In this document: one piece after another, positions 1 through 11,422 of the stretch
Numbering within the stretch: the first letter of the stretch is position 1
Layout of the letters: every line of letters starts with the position of its first letter
Source: Limnanthes douglasii subsp. nivea
Lineage: Eukaryota; Streptophyta; Magnoliopsida; Brassicales; Limnanthaceae
Direction of reading: 5' to 3'
Length of the DNA stretch: 64,000 bases
Assembly: GCA_036936605.1 (NCBI GenBank)
Contig: JAUPFV010000005.1
Coordinates: 190,462,958-190,526,957 of the forward strand
Position numbers and translations under genes: made by a program
Notes under the pieces: generated by a model
The model's database searches: none
What the model was told of the DNA's origin: nothing
What the model saw: only the letters and a program-made list of their open reading frames with translations

Positions 1-2345
1 CAGTCAAATAATGAGGCTGATACATAGGAAGAAGCTTCAAAAGAATCAGAGAATGCTGCTCAAGGAAATATTTGTAAATCAAGAGTAAAGAAAGCTCTTA
101 TTACCATATCTGAGGAGGAAAGGGCTCTAATTGGCGAGAACTTGAGGTCTCTTGATGCAAATTATGTTGTAGCTTTAAAATCGTTTTTTACATATACTAC
201 GAAGAGAGCCAAGCAACTGATTTGAAGAAGCAATAAGGAATAGGAGACAACATCATACTTCATCTTCCCAAAAAAAGGAGAAACAGCCCTTGACTAGCAA
301 AAAAGACGAGCTAGTACTCTATTCAGAATTTATAAACTGAGGTCTTCGATTCCCACTAGACCCCATGATAATTGGTCACTTCGAACTGTTGGATTTGTGT
401 CCACCCAAGTGATACCAAATCAATGGTTCAGACTTATTTTTGTAATCATGGCCTCCCGCTTGTCCAAAATCTCGATCAACATCAAAGACTTTATATCTTT
501 AACCAAATTATCCAAGAAATCAGTGCTTTCGTTTTACTATCTTACATTGGATGATGACCTCAAAATTATCGACGATCTTCTAGAAGCAAAAAAAAATTGG
601 AAGCAAAAATTTATCTTTATTTCAGGCGCATGGGAAAATGGCAAATAAATATTCGAAGCCAATCCCTCAAGATTGAACCTCGTGTGGATGAGTGGTCATA
701 AATCTCTTAATATTATTCTTTTAAATTAAATTTTCAACTGTTGTTATCCTTATTCATTATCAATTTATATTATAAATAGAAATTTCGAGGCGTTACACCA
801 TTCGCCGAGAAAAAGCTAAAGAACCCTTAATTAAGCTTGCTGCTTGGGCTGAAAAAGAATGGAATAACGCCTTCCACACAACTTTTGCACCCATCAATTT
901 CCTCGACAGTCACTCATTTTCGATGACACCTATAGCCTTTCCTCCTGAAAATTTGATAGAGCAACCCAATCCTCGATAAGCTGTCAAAAGATTGGTCCAC
1001 CCCGACTGCAAAGTGTACTTACGCATTTCTAATAGATTAGACAGCCGCCTTCCTCAAAAGAAGAAGACAAAAAAGAATAAAAATGCAGATAGTCCATCTG
1101 GTGTTAGCCCTTCAACATATCCAATGCTGAAAAGTTCGAAACAAAAAATAAAAGAAATTATACTTCCCACAATCGAAGAAGGAATAGAATCAGGTCCTTC
1201 TCCAAAAAAGAAAAAAACTACTGCACCTTCGAAAAATAAGAGTACTACTAGAGCGAGCCCCCAAAAGAAAAATAAAATAAAGTAAGTGAGGCTATCAAAT
1301 AAATACTGTCCGATGATAATGAAGTTGTTGCTGCCAATAATCAGTAAAATAATAAAAAAGACAATGAAAATAATGTTGAGGATGTCACCATTCAAGAAAA
1401 GGAAACTGTCACCACAAAAGATAATCAAGGTGATGATCACTTCGACCCTGACAGCTTTATCAACTTCGATGAATCACAAGAGCTTGCTGGAGAAGAAGAT
1501 CCTTTTATTCAAGAGATCCAAACTCATCTACATAACTTTAGTAGAAGATCTCCTCATGCTTCCTCCAAAGCCATATCTCCTGAAGTTACTGTTCCTTCAA
1601 TTTCTCTGGATCTTATTCCTCAACCTATTCCAGTAGTCTTTCCTACCGAGATACCTTCCGAAGAAGTCATAGCTGCTTTTCAACCTTTTTCGGATCTTAA
1701 CGCTACAAAAAAAAAGACTTACTCAAGAGTTCGAGGCCTCTTAAAATCACTTGAAATGTATGGTTAAGGATATGGTTCATTATAAAGGTGCCGCTGAAGA
1801 TGAGAAAAAGATGAAAGAAATATTTGGTGACCATATAAAACATTAATTTCATAAATTTCAGATGGCGAGGTCTGAATGTATCTGAGGACTTCTTCATGAA
1901 CTGCATCATATTGATAAGGAATAACTCAACTCCTCGCACAAAAATGAAATTGATGAACTTAATGCCAAACATTGTGAAGAGTTAGTTGTTGAAAATAAAA
2001 AACTCGATGACCTTCAACATTCTCTCAGGAATAGTGAAGTAGAAAAGAAAAACTTAAGCGATGAGATGGCTACTCTCAAGGCTCATTACGAGAAAGAAAA
2101 AAAACTTGTTGGCACTGCTGCTGAAGATGAGTGTACCAAAGATATGCTAGTAGCTATCAACAATGGGAAGAAAAGAGAGGGTCATCATGCTTTTTTGATA
2201 AATTCATGCCACATATCCTAAGATAAATCTTTCCAGCTTGCGGAATGAAATGCTTGTCGAACGGCACCCCAGCGAAGCCTTCGTTGATATCCCAAGATCA
2301 TCGTCCAAAGAGGAATCATCCGAAGAGGGATCTGAAGATGAATAA
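1..2345 (+). pseudogene. Antisense ORF (aORF) of gypsy copy A, putative gypsy-type transposon protein, broken
   Basis: This frame is opposite to pol and is open at the left window edge. Around 340-650 it reads through one frameshift into a segment with a GLRFPLDP motif, then PNQWF, then FISGAWENG. This resembles the plant 'putative gypsy type transposon' domain (Pfam Transposase_28). Downstream come a Lys/Ser-rich low-complexity region (about 1060-1280), a charged coiled-coil-like stretch (about 1960-2170) and an acidic Ser/Glu tail ending at the TAA at 2343-2345. Stops and frameshifts break it at several points. The family assignment rests on remembered motif resemblance. The layout of pol and this frame pointing at each other is seen directly. 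Confidence 0.65.
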
Positions 2346-2542
2346 TTTTACCATCTTTTGGATTTTTATTATATTTTTGTACCTGTCAAATCAGTATCAC
2401 AACTCTTGTACCCATCGAATTATTTTGAATGAAAAAATGTTTAATCAAGTTTATATTCACCTTTAATCATTATTTATATTAATTATTTGAAGTAAAAACA
2501 TAATAAATTACTTTAAATAACCATTACAATGCGTAACACCTC

Positions 2543-2682
2543 GAATACTAAAGTGCAGTGAATGAACGTAGCACTTCGAAAACCTTAGCGCGTTTATTGA
2601 ACGTAGCACTTCCAAAACCATAGTGCGTTTATTAAACGTAGCACTTCGAATATCATAGAGTGTTTAATGAACGTATCACTTC
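2543..2682. repeat. 35-bp tandem repeat, 4 units, in gypsy copy A
   Basis: Four consecutive 35-bp units each end in a CACTTC motif, with internal GTTTATTGAACGTA-like cores; unit starts are at 2543, 2578, 2613 and 2648. The array lies between the end of the plus-strand aORF and the 3' end of the minus-strand pol. Tandem repeats in this non-coding region are known in Tat/Ogre-type elements and can seed satellites. Confidence 0.9.
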
Positions 2683-2989
2683 GAACATGGTTGTTTCTTA
2701 GAAAAGTGTATTTAACACTTCAGAATATTTCAACTCTTGGTCAACCTCAAAGATGACTAGTTTTTGATCAATTACCAAAATAGTTCAAATAAGTACTTGA
2801 AACAACCATTGGAAAAAAATGCATTTTATTGATAGCTTTGAATATGTACATAGTGCCTCTTTAAAACCTCTATAGGCCAAAAGGGTAGGAAAGAGTGCGA
2901 TAATCAATCAAAAGAAACAAATTAAAAATACATCATAGCTATTCCCATTAGAACTTCAGATGTTATATATTTTATGGATGTTGAAGCAT

Positions 2990-5900
2990 CCTTCCCTGAT
3001 TATCACAAAGACGATAAGACCCTGGGTTTATCCTTTCAACAACCATATAAGGTCCTTATCAATTTGGGGCTATTTTTCTGAGACTCTTTTCCTTGGTGTG
3101 TAGGAATACTTTTCTTAACACTTTATCACCTACTTTAAACTCCCTCCTATTTACCCTCAAATTTTACCTATTCCTCATAAGAGTTTGATAATGGATTAAA
3201 TTTAAATGAGCTCAGACTCTTTTCTCATCAATTAGATCCAAACTTTCTCTTTTAGCTTCGTCATTGGATTCTTCGGAATATTGAGTTATTTCAAAAGATG
3301 ACATTGTAGATTCCACAAGGCTAACAACACCCATTCCATATGCTAAGGAAAAATGGAGTTTCTTTAGTAGTTTCTCTAGGAGTTGTTCGATAAGCCCAAA
3401 GCACCTCTTGTAAATAATTGGGCCATTTTTTTCCGCTCCTATTAAAGTCTTCTCCAAACCTTCTAAAATAGGTCTGTTTGTCACTTCCACTTGTCCATTT
3501 TCTTGGGGATGAAACGGTGTTGAACAACATTGCTTAATTTCTTTCAAAGCTCATAATGAAGCCATTTCTTTATTATTAAATTGAGGACCGTTGTCCATAG
3601 TAAATCTTCGAGGCACTCTAAAACAAAAACAAATACTGTTTGCAATGAATTTAATCACATCCTTCGCTTTCGTTCCAGATAACGGCTCAGCTTCTGTCCA
3701 TTTTGTAAAATAGTCTACTGCAACAATTATCATTTACCTTCCTCCATATACCATTGGCAAAGGCCCCATTAAATCTATTCCCCATATATCAAACATAATG
3801 AATTCGGTAATAGACATAAGTGGAACTGTTGGCTTATGAATAGAATTAGCAAACCTTTGACAAGTATCACAGCTTCGAACCAAATTCTTGGCATCGTCCA
3901 TAATAGAAGGCCAATAAAACCCGGCAAGCAAAACTCGACGAGATAATGCCTTAAACCGACAATGTGTTGATCTTTCTCCATCATGTAACTTTGATAATAC
4001 TTCCTCTGATTCTTGTTTATTCAAACATCATAATAATGGCCTACTCAACGCTTTCTTATAAAAGATTCCATCAAAAACTATATATCCAAAAGCTTTGCCG
4101 TGCAATGTTTTGGCCAATTTTGCATCGTAAGAAATTATCCTCAAAGCAAAAAATTCATAATATCAATTCGTCAATTTCCTGACTGCACCTATAGTGATAA
4201 ATAATTCCTCAATATAATCACATTGGTCTGATTGAGTTAAAATTGAAGGACTCTCTTGCAGTAAAATCTAAGGATGCTTGTCCTTATACACAACACTTGC
4301 AAATGAATCAACCACTGTTTTGTTTCCTCAACTTATATGTTCCACAACAACGTGATCATATAGAGCATCAAATTTTGAAGCTCTCGAAGATAAAAAATTA
4401 GGCGATCCTTTTTTGCTTCAGAGTTTCCAAATACTTGATTCGCTACCAATTAAGAATTTATTTCTAATCATACTGAAGATATTTGAAGCATGAAAACCAA
4501 ATTTAATAGACTGAAGAATTGTTTCTCCAGATGGAGCAACTAATTGAACTCCATCGTTGTATTCCAAAACACTAGATTCACCGTCAGTTCTAATAACCCA
4601 CGTCGAATTCCCTCGTAAGACATCCTTACTATCTTCTCTTTCCGATCTACTTGAATGAAATTTCACAAGAAAGTCTGCCAAAGCTTGCGCTTTAATTGCA
4701 GTTTGAGGTGTGAATATAATATCATAATCTCCCAACTTCACTGACCACTCGGTCATTCTCCCTGAAAGATCAAGACGTTGTAAAACATTTTTCAGAGGAA
4801 ATAAAGTCCAAACCTTAATGGTATGGGCTTGAAAATAAGGACACATCTTTCTAGAAACCACCACTAATTCCAATGTTAATTTTTCAAGCTTTAAATATCT
4901 CTTTTCTGTTGCCACCAAACTTTTGTTGACATAGTACAACCGACTTCAGAATTATTGAATTTCACATACTAATATTTCACTTACGGAAAAATCCGATACC
5001 GCAATGTATATGACAATAAATCATTGATGTTTGTAAATGTCGCTTCACAAGATGAAGTCCATTCAAATTTCTTTGGCCCTCGCAATAATTGAAAGAAAGG
5101 AAAACATTTATCACAGAATCGAGAAATAAATCTATTAAGTACTGCTAACCTTCTTGTCAAAACTTTTACTTGTTTGATAGTTCGGGGCGAGTTCATTGAT
5201 ATTATAGCTTCAACTGTTCTAGGTTAGCTTATATCCCTTTTTCACTGATAACAAAACCCAAAAACCTTCCCTGATCGAACTCTAAAGGTACATTTTTCAG
5301 GATTTAACTTTAGTCTTATTGCCCTTAAATTTAAGAAAGTCTTTTCTAAATCTTCTAAGTATGCCTCATTTGCTAAGTTTTTTACCACCATGTCATCATT
5401 GTATACTACCATATTTCTTCTAATTTGAATGGCAAACGCTTTATTCATTAACCTCTGGTAAGTGGCCCGACATTCTTCAGTCCAAAAGGCATAGCCTTAT
5501 AACAATTTAAACCTATGTCATTGATGAAAGTAGTACATTCTTGATCGTTCAGATCCACCTGGATCTGATTATATCCCACAAAATCATCCATGAAAGTCAA
5601 TATTTTGTTTTCCGAAGTGGAATCAATCAGATGGTCTATTCGAGCAACATGAAATAGGTCTTTTAGGAAAGGCTCGATTTAAGTCTGTAAAATCCAGACA
5701 CATTCTCCACTTTCCGTTTTTCTTCTTGACCACTACTGGATTCGCCGTCCATAAAGGATTCTGTGATTCCCTTATATGTCCGACCCTGGATAAACGATCC
5801 ATTTTAGAAACAATTGCTTCTGTTTTTTCTGATGAAAATGTCCTACTTTTTTGGATTACAGGCTTCAGCCTTGGATTAACAGCTAAACTATTACAGATTA

Positions 5901-6700
5901 ATTCGATCGGTACACCTACCACATCCTCTGTTTTCCAAGCGAAAACATCCAAATCATGAGACAAAAATAAGATCAGTTGTTATCGTAGAACTAGGGCCCG
6001 TATGGTTCTTATTCGAAGTGTTTTCCCTCAGAAAAAAGTATACTCCTCAATCTCTTCACTTACTATTAAGGACCCTGGGTTTCCCTCGGATCGTCAACAT
6101 TTTCATCTAAATCCGAGGTTGACCCCCATGATTGGTATTCATTGATCATATCTCCACTGCTGGATCCTCGAATCCGAAATGCAATGGCATATCATTTCCT
6201 TGCAACTTTTTGGTCGCTTCGAACGACCCCACATGATCTCCAACTACATATTTAAAACATTGATGGATTGTTAACACAATGACATACATCTTTGACAACC
6301 AAGACCTTACAAAAATGGCATTATAACTTGTTGGACAATCCACCACCATAAAAAGTACTTGAACCTTTTTTTTGAAGGGTCACTTTCCAGAATTTACCTC
6401 GTCCTCGAATTCTCCTATTACCCGTGCAGTCACTCAAGTGAAACCAATGATTGTGCGCTCTGACTAAGAAGTTCTAGGAGGATTGCACATCCTATAATAT
6501 GTTTCTTTAAAAAGGACATTCACAGAACTTCCGGTATTCATAAGCACGCGTCTAATTTCAACGGCAGCAACTTCTGCCCCAATGATCACTGCATCCTCAT
6601 GCGGCCCCACAGTTCTTTAGAAATCATCCTCATTGAATAGAATAAAGGAAATGTATCTTTTTCCATACAAATGAGTAGAAATTCTCCCATCTATCTAGGT
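2990..6700 (-). pseudogene. pol of gypsy copy A (protease, RT, RNase H, aRNase H, integrase), degenerate
   Basis: Domains on the minus strand: protease active-site region at about 6540 reads MNTGSSVNVLF, where the usual catalytic Asp is Asn (codon 6536-6538); its C-terminal part (VVDCPTSYNAI) is at 6349-6146. RT fingers are at 5964-5623 and the palm reads YNDDMVV near 5405. The RT connection is at 5196-4981, RNase H at 4939-4650, and a second RNase H-like domain starting WVIRTDGES is at about 4610-4430. Integrase has an HHCC finger (CDTCQRF) at 4024-3830, core Asp residues in GIDLMGPLP and MDNGPQF, and the Glu in NGQVEVTN near 3480. An in-frame stop lies just before MIIVAVDYFTKW (about 3733). 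A GPY-type C-terminal region extends to about 3000. It is not functional. Confidence 0.88.
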
Positions 6701-6829
6701 TTCCAAATTGATAAATGTCTTTTCCTCGAACTATCAGTATTACTAGTCATGGAATCACCCCCAAAAATGTCTAGTGACTCGAAATACGCACACAGACTTC
6801 AAACATGCCCTTTCTTTATTGGCTCTTCC

Positions 6830-8608
6830 ACCATAATTAAAATAATCTATCTGGATCCATATCTAAATATTTTGAGGAAGCATCAAACTCATCAACCTTT
6901 GAATCTAGATTCATCAAATTTTGAGCTTGCGCATTTGGGTTGGCTGGCTGTGAATTCGATGCTGGATTTTTTGATGCATTGCACTGTGACTTCACATAGG
7001 TCAGTAGCTTTCCATTCTTAATCAAAATTTGTACTTCCTTTTTCAAAGCAATGAAATCATTGGTGTCATGACCAATGTCATTGTGGTACCTACAGAATTT
7101 GTTGTTCCACTCCTCCCTTGGCCTGTTGATTGGAGCGAGCTTCCTGAAATTTACGTAGCTCTTAGTTTTGTCAAAAATCGTTGCCATATTTTCAGTAAAA
7201 TCCGCATAATATTCATGCCTTATCTACTGATTCGAACTCGACCTATTAAATTGATAAGATGAAGCTTGATTCTAATATCCCCTAGTTCGAGGTGGTAAAT
7301 TGTTATTCCTCGGACGCGCTTGTTAATTAGCATTGGAAGATTGCCCTTGGTCATGGGACACCTGCCCTGAATTCTTTGGGACGTTAAATGCTCCTCTTTG
7401 AACCCTAGTTGATTCTTCAACTTTGATTTGATCTTCAACCTGAACCATTAATGATCCAAAAGTTAAAGCCCCCCTTTTTGTTGTCTCGTTAGCCAGATCC
7501 CCTATTAATAACCCTTGGCGAAAACCTCACATCACCACCGACTCTTTACAGTTATCCAAACTTGCCTTTGTCAAAACAAATGGCTTCGTGTAATCTGTCA
7601 ATTTTTCTCCAACTACCTACTTGCACTGAATAATTGTGTCGTCGTTTGCTCTCATCTCTTTACTACCAACAAACTGCCTTCAAAACCAGTGTAAAAGTCT
7701 CTAAAATTTGAAATGGATCTCCTTGGAATTCAGTTATACCCTTTTAAAGTCGTCCCTTTAAAAGTTTATGAGTAAGCCCGACATACCAGCCTACCGTCCT
7801 CCTTGAAATTCATTGTATACTTTTTGAACTATTCGATGTGATCATCCAGATCCTGCATCCCATCGAACTTTTCAAATTTGGCTATATCAAAACGATTTGG
7901 AAGTGTAATAGATCTAATTTCACTTGTCAATGAAGAATTCTTTCAACCGGCACCTTGAACATATTGATCTTCGGTTCCCATTACTACATATAAAGTCCGA
8001 ACATCCTCATCATACTGATTCGACGTAATTCCTCAAACCAATTAAACTCCCTTAAGCATGGAGGTATACTATCTCTCCTAAATCAGTGCTCTTTCTTTGA
8101 ATTTTTGAGGCTGATCCCTCTCTTCTTTCGAAGAAACCCTACACCTTTTAAAACCTAAGCCATAAATCTCAACCTCCTCGTCACTAGATGTTACATACTT
8201 TTTGTTATCTTTCTTTTCTTTTCGAGAAGAGTGAGGAGCTTCGAAGAGCGCGTTTTTCTGCCCAGTCCTGATCTAACGATCTGTGCAAGATCGATCATAT
8301 TGATTTCCAGCTTCAGTTTGTTCATTCATTTGTCTCGCCTGGGATTTCACCCTTTTTTATTGAATTTCCTGCTCTCTTGGATCATATTTCTCATTCAAAA
8401 CGTTTATCTTATCCAAGAGCTGATTTATTCGTACTTCTATATTAGATCGAGTTTGGTGGATCGGAGCACATCCTTCTGGTCTATCATATGTCCTCTGCAA
8501 ATCTTCTCTTAAAGTTTCGATAACTGATCGAACCAAAGGAATTTTTCTCGATTTATTATAAAGCTTCAAGATTGTTTTTTCAAGATTGATCAAATTCGAG
8601 CTGGAAAA
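6830..8608 (-). pseudogene. gag of gypsy copy A, degenerate
   Basis: The N-terminal frame begins near 8608 without a clear ATG; 8593-8357 is an open, charged, probably helical segment. The central retrotransposon-gag region (about 8100-7440) is broken by frameshifts. A Tat-type C-terminal motif, CRYHNDIGHDTND followed by LKKEVQILIKNGKL, lies at 7094-6990; the family usually has Cys where this copy has Phe. It would package element RNA into particles. Multiple stops make it non-functional. Confidence 0.8.
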
Positions 8609-8627
8609 ATAGACACTGATTGTTAAT

Positions 8628-8647
8628 CGTCCGTAGTGAAGTGGCCA
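8628..8647 (-). other. Primer binding site (Arg-tRNA-like), gypsy copy A
   Basis: On the minus strand this reads TGGCCACTTCACTACGGACG, three bases from the LTR end. It resembles the Arg-tRNA 3'-end complement used by Ogre-type elements (TGGCGACTCCACTGGGGA-like). Copy B keeps a closer version. Confidence 0.65.
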
Positions 8648-8650
8648 ATT

Positions 8651-9305
8651 TGGTGAGTTTAGTTCTTTGAATTGCTTTACTAATTGAGATAAGTAAAATT
8701 TTAGAGAGATAAATAGATTGTAGAGAGAGAGAAAGTCAAAATATAGAAGTGTTCTAACTCAAAAGTCCAACCCCTTTATTAGTTCAGCTATGGCCTTTAT
8801 ATAGAGCGTAATGACTTAGTTTATAGTTGAAAACAATTACATCAAAATGGCTAATTGCACTTTTAGTCCTTGACTAAAATACATAATTCTGAATTTCTCC
8901 TCTAACTTTTCCATCTGTTACGGGTTAAAAACACCACAGGTCCTCCATGTTTGTCACTTGTAACACATTAGTCCCCGTTCTTTATCTATGTAATAAACCG
9001 GTCCCATATGTTTTAAAAATGTAACAAACACATCCTTTTTTTTGTAATAAATAGGTCCTTCTTGTCTGTAATAAACAGGTCCTTCACTATTTCAATTTGT
9101 AATAAACAGGTCCCTCAAATTTTCAGAAAATGATCCGTTTGTTACGTTTTTAAAACATAAGGGATAGATTTATTAAAGAGACAAAAAATAGGGACTGATG
9201 TGTTACAAGTGACAAACATGGAGGACCTCTGGTGTTTTTAACCCCATATGTTACATAACGTTTTATTGTTTACATTTTAGTCGTTAAATTTCCAGTTCCT
9301 TATCA
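8651..9305 (-). repeat. 5' LTR of gypsy copy A, split by a MITE
   Basis: The plus strand starts TGGTGAG and ends TATCA, so the ends are TG..CA. Removing the 324-bp MITE and its 9-bp target duplication leaves 322 bp, the same length as the other LTRs (319-324 bp). On the minus strand it carries a TATA box (TATATAAA, 8796-8803) and an AATAAA about 20 bases further on (8775-8780). It is followed by the target duplication ATACA at 9306-9310. Confidence 0.9.
8922..9245. mobile_element. MITE-like element with about 55-bp inverted termini inside the copy A LTR
   Basis: The left terminus begins GGGTTAAAAACACCA and the right terminus, reverse-complemented, begins GGGGTTAAAAACACCA. The two arms pair over about 55 bp with few mismatches. 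It is flanked by ATCTGTTAC (8913-8921) and ATATGTTAC (9246-9254), a 9-bp duplication with one mismatch. The other LTRs have an uninterrupted ATCTGTTAC-type site here, so this is a clean insertion. It has no coding capacity. Nine-bp duplications and G-rich ends suggest a Mutator-type MITE; the superfamily is inferred. Confidence 0.88.
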
Positions 9306-9334
9306 ATACATATTATATATATTATTGTATTAAA

Positions 9335-9376
9335 CAACAAAAGACGGCTACCTATAATTGTAGCCGTCTTTTGTTG
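9335..9376. repeat. Perfect 17-bp hairpin, unit 1
   Basis: The arms are CAACAAAAGACGGCTAC (9335-9351) and its exact complement (9360-9376), with an 8-base loop. It lies 24 bp right of the gypsy target duplication and is unchanged in units 2 and 3. A second imperfect palindrome (CAATTC...ATATCCGA / TCGGATATC...GAATTG) follows at about 9379-9441. ACGGCTAC/GTAGCCGT pairs are common near the ends of plant DNA transposons, but no transposon terminus is visible. Confidence 0.85.
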
Positions 9377-9441
9377 GTGCAATTCATATATCCGATTAAC
9401 CGATTTGGATATCCAAATTACGAATTCGGATATCAGAATTG

Positions 9442-9930
9442 GGTTTAATTTTTTTTGTTTCTCCTTTAAAAATAGAGGAGAAACACATTCACAATTCACT
9501 CACATCTTAATACTACTCTAAATCTCTCTTATTCTTCTACATTACTTACTTCTCTACTTCTAAATCTCTCTTAAAGCATTAATTATTGTTTCTAGTTTAC
9601 TTACTTCTACATTGCGAATAGTTACTCTTTTATTTTCGATCCAAAAATTTATTTGATAAAACCAATCAAATTTGATTGTGTTAACATTATACTAGCTGAA
9701 TTAATAACTTTGTATAATTTTTTTTCACTTAGTTGGTTGTTATAGTAGTTTCGTTATTAGTTTGCATTACTTGTTATTTATTAAATTAACGAAAAAATAT
9801 ATAATTTATTTTGATCGGTGGTATTAATTAGTATTAGTTTAAATTTAACGTCTATTAATTTTCCACATTGTTTGGTATATGTTTTTACTTATATTAATTT
9901 AGATTAGTGTTTTTTTTATATTAATTAGTA
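9442..9930. other. AT-rich non-coding tract, possible remnant of an old DNA transposon 5' region
   Basis: There is no open frame. It contains a TTTAAAAATAGAGGAG stretch followed by CT-rich DNA (ACTCTAAATCTCTCTTATTC), which looks like a plant core promoter with a pyrimidine-rich leader, and then AT-rich sequence. A decayed hAT-like element is one possibility, but no transposase or termini are seen. Confidence 0.4.
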
Positions 9931-9934
9931 TTTA

Positions 9935-10112
9935 AATATATGATTTTGGTTTATAAAATAATAACTACACTTGTATTATTTATAACTAAATCATAATCAT
10001 TATAATAAAAAATGTAATAATAAATTATAACCATCTAACTTATAATATTTCCAATTATATTATATGACTTTGGTTTATAAAATAATAACAACACTTGTAG
10101 TATTTATAACCA

Positions 10113-10145
<33 letters not shown>

Positions 10146-10209
10146 TTACCATGATAAAATATGATTTTAGTTTATAAAATAATAACAACGCTTGTAATAT
10201 TTATAACCA

Positions 10210-10242
<33 letters not shown>

Positions 10243-10760
10243 CAAAATGTTATAATAAAATTATAACCATAAAACTTGTAATATTTTAACATGATAAGAT
10301 ATGATTTTGGCTAATAAAATAATAACTACACTTGTAATATCTATAACCAAATCATACTAATAACATTCAAATTGTAATAATAAAATTATAACCATATAAC
10401 TTATAATATTTTAAAATTTTGGTTTATAAAATAATGACAACACTTGTAATATTTATAACCAAATCATAATAATACTACTAAAATTATTATTATAAAATTA
10501 TAATCATATATATTATAATGTTTCAAAATTATAACTTAAGATATGATTTTGGTTAGTAAAATATTTAATATTTATAACCAAATCATAATAATAATCCGAA
10601 TGTAATAATAAGATTACAATCATATAATTATAAGATACAATTATAATTTGTAAAAAATAACATCCATAATAATATTTATAACCAAATTATAATAATATTT
10701 AAAATGTAATAATAAAATCATAATAATAGTTGTTATAATATTTTAAAAATAAAATACATG
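9935..10760. repeat. AT-rich minisatellite-like array (about 100-140 bp period), unit 1
   Basis: Degenerate units recur, each with a GATTTTGGTTTATAAAATAATAA-like core followed by CACTTGTAATATTTATAACCAAAT. Cores start near 9942, 10066, 10165, 10303, 10417 and 10541. Two (TAA)n microsatellites lie inside (about 10112-10146 and 10208-10242). No gene is present. Confidence 0.8.
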
Positions 10761-10824
10761 ATTTTTATAATAATACGATTATAAATAATATTTTTTTTAT
10801 TTAGTATAATATATAATTGATTAG

Positions 10825-10953
10825 CGTGTCTGACGTGTAATTATTATTAACGGGACTATGCGTGTGCGCAGTTAGCGCCTACACGTGTTTCGGTGTATGC
10901 AGGTCAAACGTATTTCGGGGTGTCCATTTGCCACCTGTGGTTGAGACAGTAAC
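10825..10953. other. GT/CG-rich block abutting the LINE poly(A) end, unit 1 (right block)
   Basis: GCGTGTCTGACGTG, TATGCGTGTGCG and GTATGCAGG motifs stand out against very AT-rich surroundings. Similar motifs occur in the same orientation in the block at 22981-23215, so the two may be ends of one unknown element. No open frame is present. Confidence 0.5.
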
Positions 10954-11422
10954 TTTTTTTCTTGAGCTAACGAAAAAATATATTATGAAATTGAGAGTTT
11001 TACAAAGCCCATAACTCTAAATAAGAGCCTTACAAAATATGAGGCCCATAGCCTAACTAAAGCAACTAAGATAGAACCATCCCCAAAATTAGACCTGAAA
11101 CCGTAATTTGAGAAGGTAATCAGGCCACACTAATGAACCGATCATCACACAAAACAGGACCAGCCAAGAAATCACCCAACAGCTTTACCACGATCAGAAA
11201 ATCCTTCAGCTCCCCTCCAACAATCAATCGTCATGCTAACGCTTGAAAATCGCCAGAGAACCATCAATGCTGCCCTCCATGCCCTCCGATAAGCAGTCTC
11301 CATAACCCCGATCACCCATTCCTCTTTCAGACCGAATGAAGCCTCTCAATCTTAACATGAAACCACCAAAAAAGGCTCCAGAACACTCAAGAACCTACAA
11401 TTGAAACATAAAAAACGAGAGT

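Larger units (their letters stand above)
1..9305 (-). mobile_element. Ty3/gypsy Tat-type LTR retrotransposon, copy A (left end outside window)
   Basis: Read on the minus strand, the element runs from a 5' LTR (8651-9305), PBS (8628-8647), gag, protease, RT, RNase H, a second RNase H-like domain and integrase to about 2990. A 35-bp tandem repeat follows, then an open frame on the opposite strand. The dual RNase H, the absence of a visible chromodomain, the Arg-tRNA-like PBS and the antisense frame fit the Tat (Ogre/Retand/Grande-like) lineage. Position 1 matches copy B at about 25258, so roughly 1.4 kb with the 3' LTR lies outside the window. The right flank ATACA (9306-9310) equals the target duplication of copies B, C and D. 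Coding frames carry many stops and frameshifts, so the element is dead. Confidence 0.9.

Noticed and set aside
1054..1440. Hydrophobic minus-strand frames over the Lys/Ser-rich part of the antisense ORF (also 26349-26654, 57639-57983)
   Set aside because: The runs of Phe/Leu/Ile come from reading AAA/GAA-rich DNA backwards; they are not membrane proteins.
1..2345. The antisense frame as a captured host gene
   Set aside because: It lies at the same place in every element copy, resembles a transposon-associated plant domain, and no host-gene similarity is evident. Capture long ago cannot be excluded.
2543..2682. The 35-bp repeats as a CRISPR array
   Set aside because: The units are directly adjacent with no spacers; they are an ordinary tandem repeat within a retroelement.
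9935..10760. The repeated AT-rich array as a CRISPR array
   Set aside because: The units are degenerate, lack equal-length unique spacers, and lie in plant nuclear DNA.
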